Source of the DNA: Candidatus Limnocylindrales bacterium
GTDB taxonomy: Bacteria; Chloroflexota; Limnocylindria; Limnocylindrales; CSP1-4
DNA: 16,197 bases
Direction: 5' to 3'
NCBI GenBank assembly: GCA_030647575.1
Contig: JAUSJS010000359.1
Span: forward strand, 1-16,197
The stretch's first letter is position 1; every line of letters starts with the position of its first letter. Positions 6,815 through 13,133 of the stretch are shown piece by piece. Made by a program: the position numbers and the translations under genes. The notes below the pieces were generated by a model. It was not told the DNA's origin. It searched no databases and worked only from the letters and a program-made list of their open reading frames with translations.

Positions 6815-7381
6815 ATGACCGTCTCCCAGCGCGTCGACCGGCCCCTCGAGCCAGGTGATCCGCTACTCGCGCCATGGCGCGCCTTCCTGCTGGCCCATGC
6901 CCGGGTCTCGCGCCGCCTCGACGAGGAGCTGCGTGCCGAGCACGACCTGTCGATCGGCGAGTACGACGCGCTGCTGACCGTCGCCCAGGCCCCCGAGCGA
7001 CGGATCCGAATGCGCCGGCTGGCCGACGAGGTGATCCTCAGCAAGAGTGGCGTCACCCGCCTGGTCGACCGGCTGGTGAGCGATGGGCTGGTGGAACGGA
7101 GTGCCTGCCTGGCGGACGCCCGGGGGGCCGAAGCGGTCCTTACCGAGCGCGGCCTCGCCCGCCTGCGAGCCGCCTCGAAGACGCACCTGCGGGGGATCAA
7201 CGAGCACTTCCTGGCGATCCTCGACAGCGCGGACCTCGAGGTCATCGAGCGCGCCATGTCATCCGTCGTACGCCGGGCCGGGCCCGGTGGTGGCGACGGC
7301 GTCGACGACCAGGGGCGATGCGCCCCCGATGCCGCCGGATCGTCGGTTTCCGCGGCCCGAGCCTCCGACGGCGGCTTCTGA
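6815..7381 (+). CDS. MarR-family transcriptional regulator
   Basis: A 188-residue winged-helix repressor or activator. A dimerisation helix (about 17-45) is followed by the winged helix-turn-helix: LSIGEYDALLTVAQ, then MRRLADEVILSKSGVTRLVD (recognition helix around 77-88) and the wing DARGAEAVLTERG near 109-121. Helices for the dimer interface follow to about residue 155. The last 35 residues are Gly/Asp/Ala rich and look like a disordered tail not typical of the family. It is followed after six bases by the DUF72 gene, so the two are probably cotranscribed. The palindrome at 6764-6777 is a likely site for autoregulation. The ligand is unknown. Confidence 0.9.
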   Translation: MTVSQRVDRPLEPGDPLLAPWRAFLLAHARVSRRLDEELRAEHDLSIGEYDALLTVAQAPERRIRMRRLADEVILSKSGVTRLVDRLVSDGLVERSACLADARGAEAVLTERGLARLRAASKTHLRGINEHFLAILDSADLEVIERAMSSVVRRAGPGGGDGVDDQGRCAPDAAGSSVSAARASDGGF

Positions 7382-7387
7382 CCCGAC

Positions 7388-8116
7388 GTGCCCGGCCGAC
7401 TCCGTGTCGGAACGAGCGGCTTCGCCTACCCTGGCTGGGCGCCACGCTTCTACCCAGCAGGCCTGCCGTCGGCTCGCCTGCTCGAGCATTACGCGACACG
7501 TCTGAGCGCCGTCGAGCTCAACAACACGTTCTACCGCAGCCCCACTCCGGCCGCCGTCGCGGCCTGGCTCGCAGCGACGCCGGCCGACTTCCGATTCGCG
7601 ATCAAGGCACAGCGCGGGGGCTCGTACCGGGCGCTGCAGGTCGATCCAACGAGCAGCGTGCCCTGGCTGACCGGGCCATACCGGGCATTCGAGGAGCGCC
7701 TCGGGACGGTACTCTTCCGCGTCCCGGACGGTGCCTCGCGTGCTGACGACCGCCTGAGGGCGTTGCTCGACGCGTGGCCCCGGGATCTGCCGCTGACCCT
7801 GGAGTTCCAGGACGCCTCATGGCACGTCGATGAGGTCTTCGCCGCGCTCGAACGGGTGGGCGCCGCCTTGTGCACGACCGAGCTCCCCGAGGATCCAGAG
7901 CCGCCGACGATCCGGCGGACCGGCCGATTCCTCTACCTGCGCCTGCGCCGGCACGATTACAGCGAGGTCGAGCTGGCTGCCTGGGCCGCTCGCCTGGAGC
8001 CGTTCCTCGCCGCCGGCGACGATGCCTACGTCTTCTTCCGACACGACGAGGTTGGGCGCGGTCCGGAGCTAGCGGTCGCCCTGGACGCGGCCGTGGCGCG
8101 CCTTCAGGGCCGCTGA
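7388..8116 (+). CDS. DUF72 family protein
   Basis: A 242-residue TIM-barrel-like protein of the DUF72 (YecE) family, whose biochemical role is not established. Family signatures are visible: the N-terminal VGTSGFAYPGWAPRFYP, the ELNNTFYRSP segment at about 40-49, FRFAIKAQR at about 64-72, LEFQDASWH in the middle, and the closing strand YVFFRHDEVGRG. Length is normal for a compact member. The GTG start at 7388 is six bases after the MarR stop and places the conserved strand right at the N-terminus, as usual; no ribosome site is visible, suggesting coupling to the MarR gene. Its last 13 bases overlap the end of the cupin gene on the opposite strand. Confidence 0.9.
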   Translation: MPGRLRVGTSGFAYPGWAPRFYPAGLPSARLLEHYATRLSAVELNNTFYRSPTPAAVAAWLAATPADFRFAIKAQRGGSYRALQVDPTSSVPWLTGPYRAFEERLGTVLFRVPDGASRADDRLRALLDAWPRDLPLTLEFQDASWHVDEVFAALERVGAALCTTELPEDPEPPTIRRTGRFLYLRLRRHDYSEVELAAWAARLEPFLAAGDDAYVFFRHDEVGRGPELAVALDAAVARLQGR

Positions 8117-8454
8117 CCAGGCCCGCGATCAGCCTCGAGCGCCTCGGCCGTTCCAAACACCACCAGGATCTCGAGGCGCTTGGCGATGCCGTGGAACCGA
8201 TGGGGAACGGTCGCCGCGACGAAAACCAGTGAACCGGTCGAGACCTCGCGCGTCTCGTCGCCGACGGTGACGGCGCCGCGGCCGGCGACGACGGAGTAGA
8301 GCTCGTCCTCGGTGTGGGGCGACTGCGGGTCGGTGGCGCCTGCGTCGAGCACGTACAACCCGGCCGACAGGTTCGGCACCCGCAGGAACTCCCGATAGGG
8401 TTGTCCGCCCGCCGCACGGGCGGCGTCGATCTCCGCCAGGTCCCAGGCCTGCAT
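8104..8454 (-). CDS. Single-domain cupin protein
   Basis: A 116-residue small beta-barrel protein. The two cupin motifs are visible: SPHTEDELYSVVAGRGAV (residues 45-62, with H47 and E51 as metal ligands) and GSLVFVAATVPHRFHGI (74-90, with H85). The metal is probably Fe, Mn, Ni or Zn; the substrate cannot be predicted, and a sensing or isomerase role is equally possible. The ATG at 8454 has an excellent ribosome site, GAGAGGAG six bases upstream (8461-8468 on the plus strand), unlike its leaderless neighbours. A TACGCT box on the minus strand (8482-8487) may be its -10 element. Converges with DUF72 (13-nt overlap) and diverges from the sugar dehydrogenase. Confidence 0.88.
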   Translation of the reverse strand: MQAWDLAEIDAARAAGGQPYREFLRVPNLSAGLYVLDAGATDPQSPHTEDELYSVVAGRGAVTVGDETREVSTGSLVFVAATVPHRFHGIAKRLEILVVFGTAEALEADRGPGQRP

Positions 8455-8532
8455 GCTGCGCTCCTCTCGTGTGGCCGCCCCAGCGTATCCGCCGGGCCGT
8501 GCTTTCCGAGCGCCCGTTCCGCGGATCGCGGG

Positions 8533-8538
8533 TAGCAT
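8533..8538 (+). promoter_or_regulatory. -10 box TAGCAT for the sugar dehydrogenase gene
   Basis: TAGCAT lies six bases before the ATG at 8545 and three before the adjacent ATG at 8542. The spacing favours 8545 as the leaderless start. Confidence 0.45.
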
Positions 8539-8544
8539 CCGATG

Positions 8545-9840
8545 ATGCTCGGCATCCAAGAACGCTCGATGGGGTCGCTGGCGTTGGCTGTGGTGGGGGT
8601 GATCGCGGCAGCCTGTGGATCGACCTCCCCGTCCTCGGCGGAGCCGACGGTCGGTGGCCCGTCGGTCAGCCCTACCGCGCCGGCGGCCACGACCACGGCG
8701 CCATCGAAGGCGCCTGCTTCGCCAACCGAGCCCGCAGCGCCGTTCGACCCGACCGGGGTCACTCTGTCGATCGATGTCCTCGTCGACGGCCTCCGCGACC
8801 CGATCGACGTCGCGGCTCCGGGCGACGGTAGCGGGCGGCTGTTTGTGGTCGAGCAGGCAGGTCGCATCCGGGTCGCCGCCGGCGGCCGTCTCGTGGACCG
8901 TCCGTTCATCGATATCGCGGAGCGGATCGCGAGCGGCGGGGAGCGCGGGCTCCTCGGGCTCGTGTTCCATCCCGATTTTCCGAAGGATCCGCGCTTCTTC
9001 GTGAACTACACCGATCTTCTGGGCGACACGGTCGTGGCCGAGTTCCGGGTCGACGAAGCGAACCCTGACCATGCCGACCCGGGATCGGAGCGGATCCTCC
9101 TGCGAGTGGCCCAGCCCTTCGCCAACCACAACGGCGGGGCCGTCGTCTTCGGCCCCGACGGGATGCTCTACGTGGCGACCGGTGACGGTGGCTCCGGTGG
9201 GGACCCGCAAGGCAATGGGCAGCGCCTCGACACCCTGCTCGCCAAGATCCTGAGGATCGACGTGAATGGGCCGCGCGACGGCGCCAGAGCACCGTACCGG
9301 GTTCCCGACGACAACCCATTCGTTGATGTGACGGACGCCGAACCGGAGATCTGGCTGACCGGGCTGCGCAACCCGTGGCGGATCCGCTTCGACCGTGGGA
9401 CCGGCGACCTGTGGATCGGCGACGTGGGCCAGGACGGCTGGGAAGAGATCGACGTGGCGCGGGCCGGGGAGAGCGGCCTCAACTTCGGCTGGAACCGGAT
9501 GGAGGGCTTCCACTGCTTCCAGCCGAGGCGGGGCTGCGACGAGACGGGCCTGACGCCGCCGGTAGCAGAATACGGCCACGACCTGGGCTGCGCGGTGATT
9601 GGAGGCGTGGTCGTCCGCGATCCCGACCAGCCACTGCTTAACGGCGGCTATGTATTCTCGGATTCGTGCTCGGGCAACCTGTGGTTGCTGGACCCGGCGG
9701 GCAGCGGTCCTCGGGAGCCCGTGCTGGTCGAACGGACCGGACGGTCGTTGAGCTCCATTGCCGAGGACGAGGACGGCTCGCTCGTCGCGACCGACCGGGG
9801 GCGCGGCCAGCTGGTCGTGATCTCCGCCGCGGAGCGCTGA
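8545..9840 (+). CDS. PQQ-dependent sugar dehydrogenase family lipoprotein (glucose/sorbosone dehydrogenase)
   Basis: A 431-residue secreted lipoprotein. The N-terminus is a type II signal peptide with a lipobox ending in AAAC (C24), followed by about 40 residues of Ser/Thr/Pro/Ala linker that would hold the domain off the membrane. From about residue 70 it is a six-bladed GSDH beta-propeller: RGLLGLVFHPDF, the NHNGG segment with candidate catalytic H195, YVATGDGGSGG, GLRNPWRIRFD, GDVGQDGWEEID and LNFGWNRMEG. Such enzymes oxidise aldose sugars with PQQ and Ca2+, although many environmental members have no shown activity. Extra cysteines (CFQPRRGC, LGCAV, DSCSGN) may form disulfides. Start 8545 is chosen from promoter spacing; 8542 adds one Met. 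No PQQ biosynthesis genes are in the window. Confidence 0.9.
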   Translation: MLGIQERSMGSLALAVVGVIAAACGSTSPSSAEPTVGGPSVSPTAPAATTTAPSKAPASPTEPAAPFDPTGVTLSIDVLVDGLRDPIDVAAPGDGSGRLFVVEQAGRIRVAAGGRLVDRPFIDIAERIASGGERGLLGLVFHPDFPKDPRFFVNYTDLLGDTVVAEFRVDEANPDHADPGSERILLRVAQPFANHNGGAVVFGPDGMLYVATGDGGSGGDPQGNGQRLDTLLAKILRIDVNGPRDGARAPYRVPDDNPFVDVTDAEPEIWLTGLRNPWRIRFDRGTGDLWIGDVGQDGWEEIDVARAGESGLNFGWNRMEGFHCFQPRRGCDETGLTPPVAEYGHDLGCAVIGGVVVRDPDQPLLNGGYVFSDSCSGNLWLLDPAGSGPREPVLVERTGRSLSSIAEDEDGSLVATDRGRGQLVVISAAER

Positions 9841-10023
9841 TCGCCGGTTCGAGTGTCACGAGACTGCAGGGCGCGACGTGCATGCAGTTCCCCTCACGCC
9901 GAACGGCCAGCATGGTCCGGGTGAGCAGTATATCGGGGTGGCAACCCGGATCCCCATCGCGACGCGTGATCCAGTTGGCGAACCGCCTCGTGCTCCGTCA
10001 TCATTGGGTCCGGAGGCAGCCCC
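9841..10023. other. 183-bp intergenic region upstream of histidine kinase 1
   Basis: No gene is seen. A small hairpin GGGT-GGCA-ACCC lies at 9936-9947 just after a TATATC sequence, and a good ribosome site GGAGG (10012-10016) precedes the kinase start. No terminator with a T-run follows the sugar dehydrogenase. Confidence 0.5.
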
Positions 10024-11550
10024 GTGCCGCCGATACGGGGACAGGAAGCTGAAGGGCCGGTGATTCAGACGGTGGTTGGCGAGCGACGCACCCGCAAGGT
10101 CGCCGATGCGATGCCCAGCATCGCCTCGGGTGTGGACGCCACCCTCATCCTCGACTCGATTGTCGAGGCGATCATCGTGTTCGATCCCGAGACCTTCCGG
10201 ATCGGCGAGGTCAACCGGGGCGCCGTCGACCTGCTCGGCCGGCCACGGGATGAGCTCGTCGGCCAGTCCATCCTGGACGTGCTTCGGAGCCCCGATGCCG
10301 CGCGATTGGCGAGCCTGATCGCGCCGTTGGCCGCGGACGGCTCCGACGTCACGACCGTGATGCTCGACTACCTGGCGGCAGATCGAAGCTCGATTGCCGT
10401 CGAGGTCGTGCTCCAGCCGATCGAACTGGCGGGCGGGACACGGGTCATCGTTGCGATCGCCCGCGACATTCGGGACCGCATCGAGACGCAGGTGCGGCTC
10501 CAGCGATTGGCCGAAGCCGAACATTCCCGAGCGGCCGAGCTGAATGCCGTCATCCGGGCGATGGGCGAGGCCGTCGTGGTCTGTGCGAAGGACGGCACCA
10601 TCACACTGACCAATCCGGCCGCAGAATCCCTCTTTCCCGACGTCGATGAGGAGAGCTACGCCGACATCCTGGCGCAGCTCCAGGATGCGGACGGGATCGC
10701 TCCGGCCCTGGGCACGCTCGGCGGCCCGGTCGAGCTGCGGACCGTCGCCGACCCTGAACGATGGGTCGAGCTCGCCACCTATCCGGTGCACAGCGGGTCG
10801 ACGCTGACCCTGACCGCCGACGAGACGATCGTGGTTATGCGCGATGTGACCGAGGCCCGCCGCCGCGAGGCCGTTCGCGAGACGTTCATCGGAGTCCTGT
10901 CGCACGAGCTCCGAACGCCGGTGACGACCATCTTCGGCGGGGCCAAGCTGCTGGCGCGGCCAACCTCGACACTCGATGAGGAGACCCGACAGGGAATCTT
11001 CCGGGACATCTACGAGGAGGCGGAGCGGTTGCAGCGACTGGTCGAGGACGTGGTCGCGCTCAACCGCTTCGGCGAGGATGTCGGTGAAGTCGGCCGCGAG
11101 CCCGTCCTCCTCCAGCGGCTCCTGCCTCGGGTCGTCGCGTCGGAGGACGGTCGATGGCCGGGGGTCACCTTTCAGCTTCGGGTGGCGTCCGGCCTGCCGG
11201 CCGTCGCTGCCGATCCGACCTATGTCGAGCAGGTCGTCCGGAACCTGCTGACGAACGCCGCCAAGTACGGATGGATCGACGCCGTGGTGATCATCGAGGC
11301 AGAGCGTGGCCAGGGTGAGGTCGTCGTGCGAGTGCTCGATCACGGCCCCGGCTTCCCGATCGAGGAGCGCGACCGCCTGTTCGAGCTGTTCTACCGTTCT
11401 CCCGGGACGGCTGCGACGGCCGGCGGCGCCGGCATCGGCCTGTTCGTGTGCGCCCGGCTTGTCCGCGCGATGGGCGGCCGGATCTGGGCCGCCCCGCGCG
11501 AGACCGGTGGCGCCGAATTCGGCTTCGCGTTGCCCGAGCTGGAGGAGTAG
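10024..11550 (+). CDS. Soluble PAS-PAS histidine kinase (HK1)
   Basis: A 508-residue sensor kinase without transmembrane segments, so it should sense a cytoplasmic signal. PAS 1 spans about 38-160 (IVEAIIVFDPETFRIGEVN to VAIARDIRDRIE); PAS 2 about 175-275 (AVIRAMGEAVVVCAKDG to VVMRDVTEARRRE). The phosphoacceptor is H294 in the H-box VLSHELRTPVTT, the N-box is N407/N411, the G1 box is D439-H-G-P-G443 and the G2 box GGAGIGLF 467-474. All catalytic boxes are intact. The GTG start is supported by GGAGG with a seven-base spacer. There is no response regulator next to it. A hairpin terminator follows at 11580-11600. It is clearly paralogous to the kinase at 13134-13976. Confidence 0.93.
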   Translation: MPPIRGQEAEGPVIQTVVGERRTRKVADAMPSIASGVDATLILDSIVEAIIVFDPETFRIGEVNRGAVDLLGRPRDELVGQSILDVLRSPDAARLASLIAPLAADGSDVTTVMLDYLAADRSSIAVEVVLQPIELAGGTRVIVAIARDIRDRIETQVRLQRLAEAEHSRAAELNAVIRAMGEAVVVCAKDGTITLTNPAAESLFPDVDEESYADILAQLQDADGIAPALGTLGGPVELRTVADPERWVELATYPVHSGSTLTLTADETIVVMRDVTEARRREAVRETFIGVLSHELRTPVTTIFGGAKLLARPTSTLDEETRQGIFRDIYEEAERLQRLVEDVVALNRFGEDVGEVGREPVLLQRLLPRVVASEDGRWPGVTFQLRVASGLPAVAADPTYVEQVVRNLLTNAAKYGWIDAVVIIEAERGQGEVVVRVLDHGPGFPIEERDRLFELFYRSPGTAATAGGAGIGLFVCARLVRAMGGRIWAAPRETGGAEFGFALPELEE

Positions 11551-11579
11551 GACCGCCCGCCGCAGGCCATCACACCCAA

Positions 11580-11600
11580 CCGCGCCCATCCCGGGCGCGG
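11580..11600 (+). terminator. Hairpin terminator after HK1
   Basis: CCGCGCCC, a five-base loop, then GGGCGCGG: a perfect eight-bp stem 29 nt after the kinase stop. No T-run follows, which is common in high-GC genomes. Confidence 0.55.
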
Positions 11601-11640
11601 CCGAAATCGGCCCAGCCTTGTCCGGCCCTCAGGTCAAGGC

Positions 11641-11652
11641 GCTGATACCTCG
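11641..11652 (+). repeat. 12-bp direct repeat GCTGATACCTCG, copy 1
   Basis: Identical to 12088-12099. The two copies flank the GlsB-like gene and its leader. May be a promoter element or a trace of duplication. Confidence 0.5.
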
Positions 11653-11786
11653 TTGTTATGCGTGACGCGGGTGCCGTTGTCGTCGCAATCCACGCGTCCG
11701 CCGACATTGGTCCCGGCTCCCGGACCTCGGGATCGCCGATTCGCCAGGTCGCGGGTGCAAGGCCCGCACCGGATGGAGGAAGCAGC

Positions 11787-12062
11787 ATGAGCATCATCGC
11801 GTGGATCGTCCTCGGCGCGATCGCCGGGTACATCGCCGGGTTCCTTGTCAAGGGCGACGAAGGCCTCGGAGTCGTCGGCCACATCGTGCTCGGCATCGTG
11901 GGTGCGCTCGTCGGCGGGTTCCTCGCCGGCGTGCTGCTCAATACCAATCCGATCGACGGGCCGTTCGACATCAGCTCGATCGTGGCCGCGGTGATCGGTG
12001 CGGTCATCGTCGTCTGGGTGGTCGGGATGCTCACCGGCAGGCGGACTCGCGGATCGATCTGA
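11787..12062 (+). CDS. GlsB/YeaQ/YmgE family stress-response membrane protein
   Basis: A 91-residue integral membrane protein of the transglycosylase-associated (GlsB/YeaQ/YmgE) family. Three hydrophobic glycine-rich helices are visible: residues 2-21 (IIAWIVLGAIAGYIAGFL), about 27-51 (GVVGHIVLGIVGALVGGFLAGVLL) and 63-82 (SSIVAAVIGAVIVVWVVGML), with the short KGDEG loop typical of the family between the first two. The C-terminus is basic and cytoplasmic. Family members are commonly induced by acid, salt or envelope stress; the mechanism is unknown. The ATG at 11787 has GGAGGA six bases upstream; upstream in-frame codons (from 11658) lack family similarity. A GC-rich hairpin follows the stop codon. 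It lies in a group of small proteins between two related kinases. Confidence 0.9.
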   Translation: MSIIAWIVLGAIAGYIAGFLVKGDEGLGVVGHIVLGIVGALVGGFLAGVLLNTNPIDGPFDISSIVAAVIGAVIVVWVVGMLTGRRTRGSI

Positions 12063-12072
12063 CAACTCCCCC

Positions 12073-12089
12073 GCCGGGTCGAGCCCGGC
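12073..12089 (+). terminator. Hairpin after the GlsB-like gene
   Basis: GCCGGG-TCGAG-CCCGGC, ten bases after the stop codon: a six-bp all-GC stem with a five-base loop and no T-run. Confidence 0.45.
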
Positions 12090-12099
12090 TGATACCTCG
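12088..12099 (+). repeat. 12-bp direct repeat GCTGATACCTCG, copy 2
   Basis: Identical to 11641-11652, overlapping the end of the hairpin that follows the GlsB-like gene. A shorter GCTGATA recurs at 12805, again between small genes of this cluster. Confidence 0.5.
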
Positions 12100-12355
12100 G
12101 ACGAACGGATTGCCTGTCGGCGGCCGCCGTCGTCAGCAACGTGTCCGGGAATCACATCTAGGTCCACGGCCCGCCGCCGGATCCCCGGGCCGACATAGGT
12201 TTGCAAGGTAGACCGGGTCCATCGTTAGGAGCGTCGATCAGGCGACGACGTACGGTGATCTCCTCGACGGCGCGACCCGCGGGAGCGTCGGAGGCCAACG
12301 AGCATGTTCCCGCCTGGATGCGCTTGTGACGGGGCGCACAGCCGGGCTATGTGCA

Positions 12356-12387
12356 CGGACGACCCGGGCCCCTCACCGGGTCGTCCG
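12356..12387 (+). promoter_or_regulatory. 12-bp perfect hairpin in the leader of the small membrane protein gene
   Basis: CGGACGACCCGG, an eight-base loop (GCCCCTCA), and CCGGGTCGTCCG pair completely. It ends 41 nt before the ATG at 12429 and is followed by TTGCCGTTTCGG. It could be a terminator/attenuator or a leader that shields the message; it is too far from the previous gene to be its primary terminator. Confidence 0.5.
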
Positions 12388-12428
12388 TTGCCGTTTCGGG
12401 GCTTGAGCTCCCGACTGGAGGAGAAGAA

Positions 12429-12800
12429 ATGGCCATCGTGACGAAACTCTCCACGGACGATGCAACGGAGGAGCCGACCCGCGTCGGATCGGAAAAGGAC
12501 GCCGTGTCTGACATGGCCGGTGTCGTGGTCAGCGCGGCCGGCGACGCCGTCGCGAAGCTTCCCGACATCGCGGCCACGACGCGCTCCGCCTTCGAGGACG
12601 CCAACCGCCGCATCCAGGAAGGCAGCGACGAGATGCTGACGCTCGGCGCCGCCATCTCCTTCGGGTTCGCCGTCGGCCTGCTGGTCGGTGGCGCGAGTCG
12701 CATCCTCGTCGCCGCCGCGTTCGTGCCGGTCGGCATGATGGGACTGACCCTGCTCGATCGCTCGAGGCAGACCCGCGCCAGCACACCGGGCGGGCTGTAA
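12429..12800 (+). CDS. Small protein with C-terminal membrane hairpin
   Basis: A 123-residue protein of no family that I recognise. Residues 1-68 are hydrophilic and helical, with alternating Ala/Asp/Val segments (DAVSDMAGVVVSAAGDAVAK, TRSAFEDANRRIQEGSDEM) resembling amphipathic helices of YtxH or DUF883-like ribosome/membrane-associated stress proteins. Residues 69-88 (MLTLGAAISFGFAVGLLVGG) and 92-110 (LVAAAFVPVGMMGLTLL) form two short membrane helices, followed by a basic tail. The ATG at 12429 has a strong ribosome site, GGAGGAG, five bases upstream. The open frame extends to 12351, but that part contains the leader hairpin. Context with a GlsB-like protein suggests an envelope or osmotic stress role, which is inference only. 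Confidence 0.72.
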   Translation: MAIVTKLSTDDATEEPTRVGSEKDAVSDMAGVVVSAAGDAVAKLPDIAATTRSAFEDANRRIQEGSDEMLTLGAAISFGFAVGLLVGGASRILVAAAFVPVGMMGLTLLDRSRQTRASTPGGL

Positions 12801-12833
12801 GACCGCTGATAGCGAGCGAGGTCCTCGCACGGG

Positions 12834-12863
12834 GGAACCTGCAACGGCTGCTCGCCTATCGTC
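12834..12863 (+). promoter_or_regulatory. Weak ECF-sigma-like promoter candidate
   Basis: GGAACC followed after 20 bases by CGTC, about 47 bp before the GTG of the small hydrophilic gene. The motifs resemble extracytoplasmic-function sigma promoters, but the spacing is several bases longer than usual. Confidence 0.2.
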
Positions 12864-12909
12864 GAGCCACAGTCGCACCGATGCGACCCTCCACCAGGAG
12901 GCTCGAACC

Positions 12910-13052
12910 GTGGACGACGAGAAGCGGACGTATCCCGAAGGCGAGCAAGCGGCCAAGGAAACCTGGCGCAAGTCTGACGGTGACGAGAGAGCCTGGCCGA
13001 CAAGGTCGGCGGTGCCGGCGACGACATCCGACGGGAGCTCGGCCAGCGCTGA
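12910..13052 (+). pseudogene. Small hydrophilic protein gene with apparent 2-nt frameshift
   Basis: The GTG at 12910 has a fine ribosome site (AGGAGG, eight-base spacer) and starts a charged sequence, MDDEKRTYPEGEQAAKETWR. At the GAGAGAG run (12985-12991) the frame goes wrong. Skipping two bases joins DGDE to SLADKVGGAGDDIRRELGQR and a stop at 13050-13052, giving a coherent 46-residue charged helical protein. Read without correction, the frame runs on as low-quality Ser/Arg/Pro sequence straight through a terminator hairpin (13076-13104) to 13134. The coherent reading strongly suggests an AG duplication, either a real slippage mutation or an assembly error. I do not recognise the family. It is probably a cytoplasmic stress-type small protein by context. 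Confidence 0.6.
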
Positions 13053-13075
13053 GCGCAGCCTCTCACGCCGACAGC

Positions 13076-13104
13076 AAGAACCCCGGGCCGAGCCTGGGGT
13101 TCTT
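13076..13104 (+). terminator. Strong hairpin terminator
   Basis: AAGAACCCCGGG, loop CCGAG, then CCTGGGGTTCTT: a 12-bp stem with a single G-T wobble, 23 nt after the corrected stop of the small hydrophilic gene. The 3' arm ends in TTCTT. It is the best terminator in the window and shows where the upstream gene should end. Confidence 0.75.
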
Positions 13105-13133
13105 CGCAACTGCGTGGTCGCGAGGCATCCGTA

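Larger units (their letters stand above)
12063..12428. other. 366-bp non-coding region
   Basis: No convincing reading frame. It holds the terminator of the GlsB-like gene, the second copy of the 12-bp repeat, a TTGCAA sequence near 12201 that could be a -35 element, and a 12-bp hairpin close to the next gene. The long leader suggests regulated expression of the next gene. Confidence 0.6.

Noticed and set aside
8104..9579. 491-codon leftward frame ending in the cupin
   Set aside because: Only the last 116 residues match a family and have a ribosome site; the rest is antisense to the sugar dehydrogenase gene.
9856..11589. 577-codon leftward frame opposite HK1
   Set aside because: Fully antisense to a kinase with all catalytic boxes; no domain seen.
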